Assembly: GCA_001464165.1 (NCBI GenBank)
Contig: LNEX01000283.1
Location: 1-27,288, forward strand
Source: a bacterium Ga0077546
GTDB lineage: Bacteria > Cyanobacteriota > Vampirovibrionia > Obscuribacterales > Obscuribacteraceae
Length of the DNA stretch: 27,288 bases
Direction: 5' to 3'
Under the pieces are notes generated by a model. It did not search any database. It saw nothing but the letters and a program-made list of their open reading frames with translations, and had not been told where the DNA came from. Shown here in pieces: positions 21,901-27,288 of the stretch (positions are counted from its first letter, which is position 1; every line of letters starts with the position of its first letter). The translations under genes were made by a program, and so were the position numbers.

Positions 21901-23234
21901 ATGCCGGTCTTAAAAGAGCACTAAAGGAGAATTCGCCCTATACAGTAATCGGCATAGATCTAAACGGTCTGAAAGACTTCAATGATACCTACGGACATCA
22001 AACTGGCGATTTAGCGCTAAAGGCGGCAGGAGACTATTTAAATAGTCGCTTGCACCGGTCCTCTGACGTTAAAGGCCGTTTGCACGGTGACGAATATCTA
22101 GTTGGAGCTGCCTCGTCCGAAGAACAGTTAGCCTTTCTCAAGAAAGAAATGAAGGAAGTAAAACTGGCTGTTGAAGTAAAGCGGGATGCCGATGGTGCAG
22201 TATTGAGAGATGAAAAAGGAAAAGTGGTGACGGCCGGTGTTAGGGTGGTAAAGCCTGGAGACACTATTCGCCCAGACGAAACGATTATCCTTAACTCTGG
22301 TATCAGTGCTGGTTTCCAGGAACTCACCCCGGAATTAAGGCAATTAAGCGGGGCAAAGTTGCGCGAGGAGCTGGAAAAGCGTGCAGATAGTAACATGTAC
22401 GATACTAAGATCGAAAAGCGTTCTGAAAACGAGAGAATCCGTCAAGAAGCAGAAGCCGCAGGAAAAGACCTCAATGGCGAACTGAAGAAAAAAATAGAAT
22501 CCGTTCCACCTTCAGAATTTAAGTTGAGCGACACCAGTCGGCAGCTGTCAGACAGACTGAGAGAGGGCGCCGGCAATCTTCGGGACTCAATACCGGTCGA
22601 ATTAGCCCGTCCACTCTATGCTAGACGGCTGGAAGACTCCGCCACAAAAGTGCCGGAGACAGGTCTTCTGAGAAAGTGGGCAGCCGATCAACGCTCGGAA
22701 AGGTTGATTAAGGCCGCTGCCAGTGAGAATCCGCCCATGCCAGTTACTGTGGTATCAATGGACCTTGATGGGCTCAAGAACCTCAATGACAATTATGGAC
22801 ACGATGCTGGCAGTCAGATGATTAACGCCTTCGGCAAGTGGCTGAACCAGAGAGGGCGGGCATCAGATGTGGTTTCTCACCCTTATGGGGCTGATGAATT
22901 TGAGATCACTGCACTGAATGCTACCCCTGAGCAAATGCAAGCATTCCAAAAACAGCTTGACGGTCTGCGTTTTGTCGGACATTTCGATGGAGATGGTAAG
23001 GAAAGATCGGTCTCAGGAATTCGAGTCTTGCGTCCGGGCGAAGAATTAGCGCAAGGTGAATCAGTGATTCCTTATGCAGGAGTCAGTGTCGGCATGGCTT
23101 CAGTCAACGCCGACTTAATGAAAAATCCGAAAGAGGCATACGCTAGAGCTCAAGAAGAGGCCGATCATAGCGTTATGAAAGACAAAGAGCGCCGACTGGA
23201 AGAAGGTAAGCGCATTCCACGCAAGCAAGATTGA
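21852..23234 (+). CDS. C-terminal part: two divergent GGDEF domains, separated by a frameshift
   Basis: This frame opens after a TGA at 21849 and has no ATG, GTG or TTG before 22050, which is already inside the first domain, so it needs the 20215 frame for its start. Domain 1 has IGIDLNGLKDFNDTYGHQTGD, an RSSD inhibitory-site pattern five residues before the signature, and the signature HGDEY. Domain 2 (from ~22735) has VSMDLDGLKNLNDNYGHDAG, RASD, and the signature GADEF. Both carry the same unusual insertion before the last strand (GVRVVKPGD...ILNSGISAG and GIRVLRPGE...IPYAGVSVG). Both signatures depart from GG(D/E)EF, so diguanylate cyclase activity is doubtful; c-di-GMP or GTP binding is possible. 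The stop is at 23232-23234. Confidence 0.75.
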   Translation, partial: SKQTSGYEEGWTHAAIDAGLKRALKENSPYTVIGIDLNGLKDFNDTYGHQTGDLALKAAGDYLNSRLHRSSDVKGRLHGDEYLVGAASSEEQLAFLKKEMKEVKLAVEVKRDADGAVLRDEKGKVVTAGVRVVKPGDTIRPDETIILNSGISAGFQELTPELRQLSGAKLREELEKRADSNMYDTKIEKRSENERIRQEAEAAGKDLNGELKKKIESVPPSEFKLSDTSRQLSDRLREGAGNLRDSIPVELARPLYARRLEDSATKVPETGLLRKWAADQRSERLIKAAASENPPMPVTVVSMDLDGLKNLNDNYGHDAGSQMINAFGKWLNQRGRASDVVSHPYGADEFEITALNATPEQMQAFQKQLDGLRFVGHFDGDGKERSVSGIRVLRPGEELAQGESVIPYAGVSVGMASVNADLMKNPKEAYARAQEEADHSVMKDKERRLEEGKRIPRKQD

Positions 23235-23305
23235 GTTAGTCAGAGTTGGGGCCAGTTTTTAAGGGCAAAAAACACTAGTCAATTGAACAATGAACATGGA
23301 CCAAG

Positions 23306-23605
23306 TTACGAGAAAGCCATTTTTGCCGGGGGCACCAAAACGGCATAAGGTCTACCATCTTCTAATATTGAAAAATCAACGACCAAGCCTTTTTTGTCTG
23401 ATGGCTTCTGTGCAAGACCTTGCATTTCGAGTTGAAATTCCTTCACCCCGGAGTAAGACATTATCCCCTCCAGCTTCATGATTTTGATTATAAAGTCAGT
23501 ATCAAGAAGTACGTGTTTGGCTATGTACGTCTCCGTATTTTCATCTTCTGTTACTCGTTTAAGTATGTCGTACTTACCTTTGAAACAACTTCCAGTTAGG
23601 TCCAT
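23306..23605 (-). CDS. Protein-kinase N-lobe remnant, 99 residues
   Basis: The start at the ATG 23605 is chosen because GGGAG lies ~8 bases upstream (the frame is open to a TTG at 23620). The sequence follows the first third of a bacterial Ser/Thr protein kinase. GKYDILKRVTEDENTETYIA sits where the glycine-rich loop would be, but without its glycines; then KHVLLDTDFIIKIMKL with the lysine of the VAIK motif; then KEFQLEMQGLAQ for the C-helix and VVDFSILEDGRPYAVLV for the hinge. It then stops, so the catalytic lobe (HRD, DFG) is missing. It is either a decayed kinase or a small N-lobe adaptor. It lies downstream of the LysM gene on the same strand. Confidence 0.6.
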   Translation of the reverse strand: MDLTGSCFKGKYDILKRVTEDENTETYIAKHVLLDTDFIIKIMKLEGIMSYSGVKEFQLEMQGLAQKPSDKKGLVVDFSILEDGRPYAVLVPPAKMAFS

Positions 23606-23747
23606 CTTTTTATCTCCCAAAGAATCCGCGTGTGTTGCAAAACCTTTTTCTAGTGCCTTCTCAAATTGTGTGATGAGCTCTAATATTCTTGTGAGATTTT
23701 AGTGTACTAACATTGTTTTCAGATCCCATGGCGAATAGGCTTTTTGT

Positions 23748-23912
23748 TCACTGTTTGCTGCGCGAGGCTGAGTCAGAAAGATGATTCGTCGGTGACTGAG
23801 CGTGCTCTCGCGCGTTGCGAATATGCTGATATGGTACGTAAAACGAACCGCCGCCTTTACCGTCAGGCATCATACCGGCTGCCACTGAGTAGGAAGCAGA
23901 CTCTCTCAAGGC
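23748..23912 (-). pseudogene. Frameshifted C-terminal end of the LysM/ART-like protein
   Basis: On the minus strand, removing one G in ACAGGCCTTGAG (about 23909-23915) joins KYYSDYKDT to ALRESASYSVAAGMMPDGKG, then GGSFYVPYQHIRNAREHAQS, ending at a TGA at 23748. The joined sequence reads as one continuous domain end, while the uncorrected frame ends 23 residues after the shift with a different, unlikely tail. It therefore belongs to the 25689 gene. Confidence 0.6.
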
Positions 23913-25689
23913 CTGTGTCTTTGTAGTCACTATAATATTTACCATCAGCTTTGCGTCGCTCGACTAATTTAAGCAACTCGGCATGGCCTTTCTTGTCTAT
24001 ATTGGGGTCCATGAGCAGTTCATCCAGCCTGCGGCCTTCTTGTTGATTGAGAGGCACCTTAAACTCGCCTTCCAATCCTTTGTCGGTAACCCCTCGATAG
24101 AGCCTTGTGTGCCCCGGTGGGATAGGTGCCTCGACTTTATCTACTATACCTTCGGGCCAATGTTTAGGTGGTAAAACTTGTTTGCCGGCTAAATCAGTCG
24201 CTACATTTGTTTGACTGGCAGCTGCAACTTTGTCTGAAGTGAGAGTTAAGCCATCGTTGGCGCTGCTGGCAGCGGTTGGTTTGGGCGGAGTGCTATCTCC
24301 TGCCATTGCCCTAATTAGTTCAGCTCGTCGAGCTGGGGGAAGGTCCATTATTTCTTTTGGTAGACTTCGGTCGAGTAGGGCGCTATTGGCTGGCAGCTGT
24401 TGACCTTCTACGTATGTTCTTACTGCTGTGCTCTTAAGAGTGCCTGGTGGTAGATCTCTTATGGCCGCTGGTAAGTGTGTGTCAACGAGAGCTTTGCTGC
24501 CAGCGCTGGCAGCCGAATTGGCGGCAGTTGCCTCAGCAGCTGGTGGGTCGACCATGTTGCGAATGGCTTCGGAGCGAGGCCGGCCCAAAGGCATTGCGGC
24601 AATTTCATCAGGAAGTTTTTTACCAAGATCAAAGGGAGAGGTTGATTGACCTATTTTTGTACTTGCTGCTGTGACTATTTCATCGGTGGCAGATCCAGTC
24701 AATTTGCCGATCGCTGAACTTGTGGTGCGAGCAATAGCTCCTTTTGCTAGACCGCCAATACCACCCGCTGCGAGGTCAACGGTGCCTGCACCGATTGCCC
24801 GTAGTTCCTTCTCACTCTTCGCACGTTCTTCGGCTGAGTGCTCATTGCCGTTGGCTACTACATCAGCAGCCTTAAGCCAATCGGCTGACTTTTCGTAAAG
24901 CACATAGGCACCATATCCGACACCAGCAACTCCGGCTGCTACTATTACCCCTGGTGCTAGAACAGCTGCAGCGACTCCGGTCACCACGGCTGTGCCAGCG
25001 GCAATTACTGCTACTTTGACTGGGTGTTCTGTGATCTCTTCCACAGCGCCTGCCGCTACCGCGTCTGCTACTGCTCCATAGCCGGTGGGCACATCCGCTT
25101 TTGCAGTAGTTGACTCGGGTGCAGAAGCAGGTGCCTTGGCTGGTTCGGTATCGGTCCCGGGCGCAGGTACTGCTGGCTTGGCCGTTCCTGCATCGGTCTC
25201 AGGGGTAGAAACTGTGACCTTTTCTTTTGTAGCATCAGGCTCTGGTGCAGAAGCCGGTGTTTTTGCTGCTTCAGCTTCAGGCTCTGAGACTTTTTTTGCT
25301 TCTGGTTTTGCTTCTGTTTTTGAATCTTGTTCTGGTTTGGGAGTTTCTTTTTGTGCGGTTAGGTCGGACTTGCTGGCTTTGCTGTCGGGCTGCTGCGCGA
25401 AGATAGGTGGAAGATCGAGGTAATCGCCTTTCATTGAAGTCGGGTGAATGGTACCGTCCCTCGCCACTTTGCCGGGGTTTTCTTTCTTGATGTCATCTAT
25501 TGTTTGATTTATCTGGTGTGATTTTGCTTTTTTGTCTGGGCTCTGGTGAGCTACGGCATCGTGCGCTATTTGCCAGAGACAGTCTCCGTTTTGTACCTCA
25601 ACTCGCGCGCCTTTGTCATCAATATGAACCTTGGTTTTGTTCCAGGTCTCAACTTGTGTTGATTCGCGATCGAAACTTTCTCTTGGCAT
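23863..25689 (-). CDS. LysM protein with low-complexity stalk, LPxEI repeats and ART-like C-terminus
   Basis: The frame has 608 residues as it stands. The ATG at 25689 is chosen because AAGGGA lies ~8 bases upstream. Residues ~29-95 form a LysM-type peptidoglycan-binding module (VEVQNGDCLWQIAHDAV ... INQTIDDIKKENPGKVARDG ... YLDLPP). A Pro/Ala/Glu/Lys/Thr-rich stalk (~100-205) follows, then a Gly/Ala/Val hydrophobic segment (~210-260) that could span a membrane. Three ~24-residue repeats come next (KLPDEIAAMP, HLPAAIRDLP, SLPKEIMDLP, each followed by an AxR-like helix). The last part has IPPGHTRLYRGVTDKG, which resembles the first Arg motif of ADP-ribosyltransferase toxin domains (inference), then a polar helix. 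The end is disrupted by a frameshift. There is no signal peptide, which is odd for a LysM protein. A CRP-like promoter precedes it. Confidence 0.8.
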   Translation of the reverse strand: MPRESFDRESTQVETWNKTKVHIDDKGARVEVQNGDCLWQIAHDAVAHQSPDKKAKSHQINQTIDDIKKENPGKVARDGTIHPTSMKGDYLDLPPIFAQQPDSKASKSDLTAQKETPKPEQDSKTEAKPEAKKVSEPEAEAAKTPASAPEPDATKEKVTVSTPETDAGTAKPAVPAPGTDTEPAKAPASAPESTTAKADVPTGYGAVADAVAAGAVEEITEHPVKVAVIAAGTAVVTGVAAAVLAPGVIVAAGVAGVGYGAYVLYEKSADWLKAADVVANGNEHSAEERAKSEKELRAIGAGTVDLAAGGIGGLAKGAIARTTSSAIGKLTGSATDEIVTAASTKIGQSTSPFDLGKKLPDEIAAMPLGRPRSEAIRNMVDPPAAEATAANSAASAGSKALVDTHLPAAIRDLPPGTLKSTAVRTYVEGQQLPANSALLDRSLPKEIMDLPPARRAELIRAMAGDSTPPKPTAASSANDGLTLTSDKVAAASQTNVATDLAGKQVLPPKHWPEGIVDKVEAPIPPGHTRLYRGVTDKGLEGEFKVPLNQQEGRRLDELLMDPNIDKKGHAELLKLVERRKADGKYYSDYKDTGLERVCFLLSGSRYDA

Positions 25690-25756
25690 AACCATTTCCC
25701 TTGCGACAGAAGTCTGGAGTTGCTCAGCTGTGCTTTTCACGTGCTGCCGTTGAGTG

Positions 25757-25799
25757 ATTATTGATTTTTCTTTACATGCCGGGAAGTGACGATCGTCAC
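25757..25799 (-). promoter_or_regulatory. CRP-like site 4 plus -10 box before the LysM gene
   Basis: GTGACGATCGTCAC (25786-25799) is a perfect palindrome. In the direction of transcription it reads TGTGAC-GATC-GTCACT, the same as site 3 outside the spacer. AATAAT (25762 to 25757 on the minus strand, five of six matches to TATAAT) begins 30.5 bases from the site centre. The leader would be ~60 bases. Confidence 0.6.
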
Positions 25800-26024
25800 A
25801 AAGTGACTTAAGCTGAAATTTTTCCTTGCCACCCTTGGATGGTTCTGTTAAGCTCGGGGAGTAAGGTTGGAAATTACACCAATCGAATTTGACCCGTCGC
25901 AAGACAACTTGTCGGATTAATTGCACTGAAATGACTGCCAGTAACGCCTACAGCTATTACTACTATACCTACTCCCTCGGGGTCGGCTAGTTGGCGTTGT
26001 CATAAAAGTCTAGAACTTATGAAC

Positions 26025-26061
26025 AAAAAGCCTTCTCGTCGATCGAGAGGGCTTTTTCTTT
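26025..26061 (+). terminator. Strong terminator in the leader of the 26106 gene
   Basis: A 14-bp stem with a single G-T pair (AAAAAGCCTTCTCG at 26025-26038 with 26044-26057) around the loop TCGAT, ending in a T run. The A run on the left arm makes it bidirectional. No plus-strand gene lies upstream for it to terminate, and it ends only ~45 bases before the next start. It may act as an attenuator or block antisense read-through. Confidence 0.75.
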
Positions 26062-26105
26062 GCTTTAATTTCAAAAATCAGAAAATCAAAAAGGATAAAT
26101 ACGTC

Positions 26106-26984
26106 ATGCTTCAGAAACTTGAAACCCTTGCAGTGCAAGAGAGACCGGCCATTGCACTAAGCCTCGTAACCGACACTGTGTCTGGTCCTAGCGCTTTCAC
26201 ACCAGCAGAAGCACCGGCGGACGCATCTATCACCCCTGCCTCCGAGGCCGCCCTAGCCGCTTTCAAGGTACGTGTAGACGATTTGATTGGCAGCCATCCC
26301 ATCGTCAACTCAAATCAATTTACTTCATGGTTTAGCCAGGGCGACGCAAGCCCAGAACAGTTGCGAAAGTTCACGGTGCAGTTCTCTGTCTTCAGCCATC
26401 TCTTCATTGAAGCGCAATTGCGTAAGTGCATTAATGCCGTTGATTTGGCCAGCTACAGAGCGAGCAAAGAAATTTTGATGAATGAGCTAGGGGTGATGTT
26501 CACAGCCGACGGCTCAATTGATAACGGACGCTTTCGCTTTACCGCTGCCCATTTCGAGTGGTTGGCTGAATTTGCTAGCCACCTTGGTCTTGAGTTCAAT
26601 CAAATTGGTAAGCGCAAACATGGCAGCGCCTCTACCTTGGCGTTCTGCGACGCCCTTATGACTTGGTACAGTTCCGATGATGAGTCAACCGCCGCCGGTG
26701 CTTCTCATGCCATCGAGCACTGGGCCGCAGCTGGTTTTTGGAAAGAGTTGATTGCTGGTTTGAAAATTATTAAAGAGGGCCAGATTGCTGATCTACCTCT
26801 GGGCTTTTGGGTCTTTCATGATCAAATAGAAGATCAGCACGCTGCTCATACTGATGATGAGCTAGCTGCTGCATTTGCCAAGCCCGATTTCTGCGAAGAA
26901 GCATTTTTAGCTGGCGGGCAAGCTATGCTTGACGCTGTTGCGATTTTCTGGAATGGTTTGGATGAGCAGCGGAAGGCGATTTGA
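26106..26984 (+). CDS. Heme-oxygenase-fold (PqqC/CADD-like) putative iron-dependent oxidase
   Basis: The protein has 292 residues. The ATG at 26106 has AAAGGAT 9 bases upstream; the longer frame from 26019 would run through the terminator. After a Pro/Ala-rich N-terminus, residues ~50-290 show the all-helical heme-oxygenase/TenA fold seen in PqqC and CADD-type proteins. It has FTVQFSVFSHLFIEAQLRKC, ILMNELGV (the N-x-x-E/G turn of PqqC-like proteins), HFEWLAEFASHLGL, ASHAIEHWAAAGFW, and WVFHDQIEDQHAAH. The last gives H238-x3-E242-x2-H245, the spacing of the C-terminal metal ligands in heme-oxygenase-like diiron oxidases; E102, H98 and E204 are candidates for the others. The substrate is unknown. 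A beta-lactamase gene follows 26 bases downstream. Confidence 0.8.
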   Translation: MLQKLETLAVQERPAIALSLVTDTVSGPSAFTPAEAPADASITPASEAALAAFKVRVDDLIGSHPIVNSNQFTSWFSQGDASPEQLRKFTVQFSVFSHLFIEAQLRKCINAVDLASYRASKEILMNELGVMFTADGSIDNGRFRFTAAHFEWLAEFASHLGLEFNQIGKRKHGSASTLAFCDALMTWYSSDDESTAAGASHAIEHWAAAGFWKELIAGLKIIKEGQIADLPLGFWVFHDQIEDQHAAHTDDELAAAFAKPDFCEEAFLAGGQAMLDAVAIFWNGLDEQRKAI

Positions 26985-27010
26985 ATAGACTTGGAGGAAT
27001 AAGGACGAAC

Positions 27011-27288
27011 GTGGCATTAGGTTCAAGACAATTGATAGCAATGGCGGCGGTAGCATTTTTAGCTCTGTCATCGACACTGACTGCACCAGCGATGGCCGTC
27101 CCGGCTGATGCCCATGGCGCTGGAAGCGGAATAACTGATGCCGATGTCGCCAAGGTAAAAGGCGAAGTTGGTGTTGCAGTTGTCGACACTGCTCGAAAGA
27201 AAAGGTTCATGCTCAATCAAGACAAGCCTTTCCCGATGCAGAGTGTCTGTAAGTTGCCGATTGCTATTGCAATACTTAGGCTTGCGGA
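27011..27288 (+). CDS. bla: Class A beta-lactamase, N-terminal part (cut by window end)
   Basis: The GTG at 27011 has GGAGGAATAAGGAC upstream. A Sec signal peptide (LIAMAAVAFLALSSTLTAPA) with cleavage near AMA-VP exports it to the periplasm. The mature part starts the class A fold: VGVAVVDTARKKRFMLNQDK, then FPMQSVCKLP with the catalytic Ser78 and Lys81 (SxxK). The FPMQSV-x-K wording is close to the PER/CfxA (A2) branch, as I remember it. The SDN, ExxxN and KTG motifs lie beyond the window, so activity cannot be judged. It hydrolyses beta-lactams if complete. The 26-base gap to the oxidase gene suggests one transcript. Confidence 0.88.
   Translation, partial: MALGSRQLIAMAAVAFLALSSTLTAPAMAVPADAHGAGSGITDADVAKVKGEVGVAVVDTARKKRFMLNQDKPFPMQSVCKLPIAIAILRLA

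Larger units (their letters stand above)
25690..26105. other. Divergent intergenic region between the LysM and oxidase genes
   Basis: No supported gene is present. It carries the LysM-gene promoter with CRP-like site 4 on the minus strand and a second half-site (AGTGACTTAAG) directly beyond it. On the plus-strand side it carries a strong hairpin terminator at 26025-26061. A reading frame from 26019 overlaps that terminator and is not believed. Confidence 0.6.

Noticed and set aside
26019..26105. N-terminal extension of the oxidase gene starting MNKKPSRRSRG
   Set aside because: It translates a terminator hairpin; the ATG at 26106 has its own SD.

Overview
The window looks like a chromosomal segment of a Gram-negative-type bacterium. 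It has a lipobox lipoprotein, several Sec signal peptides, purine-rich Shine-Dalgarno (SD) sites, two two-component systems, GGDEF and TPR proteins, and many genes of no recognisable family. The mix of large low-complexity LysM/GGDEF proteins, TPR proteins and kinase-like fragments reminds me of the non-photosynthetic relatives of Cyanobacteria (Obscuribacterales / Melainabacteria). No marker gene proves this, so it is an inference of modest confidence. I saw no rRNA, tRNA, CRISPR array, insertion sequence or phage module.

Layout. 1-2317: a truncated unknown gene, a tandem terminator, a secreted protein, and a coupled gene pair ending in a four-CxxC zinc-ribbon/chagasin-like fusion. 2791-4978: a membrane histidine kinase and an OmpR-type regulator placed tail to tail. 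5226-8496: nine genes, all on the minus strand, mostly small. They include a glycine-zipper lipoprotein, a DJ-1/PfpI enzyme and a compact set of overlapping small membrane-protein genes. Two families of structured repeats lie between them. 8497-9451: a gene-poor stretch. 9452-12843: small plus-strand genes, mostly unknown, including a chagasin fragment. A gene plus its 3' hairpin has been duplicated here and the second copy is decayed. 13270-14826: an exported TPR protein. 15067-16821: three unknown minus-strand genes. 16923-19367: a divergent NarL/DesK-type kinase and LuxR-type regulator. 19560-25689: a small unknown protein, a tandem-GGDEF protein split by a frameshift, a protein-kinase N-lobe remnant, and a LysM protein with an ADP-ribosyltransferase-like end, also split by a frameshift. 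26106-27288: a heme-oxygenase-fold iron oxidase candidate followed by the start of a class A beta-lactamase.

How it fits together. A CRP-type palindrome (GTGAC-N4-GTCAC) occurs four times. In three cases it sits 30-32 bases before a plausible -10 box, upstream of the TPR gene, the 161-residue gene at 19560 and the LysM gene. This suggests a small co-regulated set of envelope or secreted proteins under a CRP/FNR-family activator. The most interesting non-coding signals are two different hairpin families, each present twice with arms that changed while keeping pairing.
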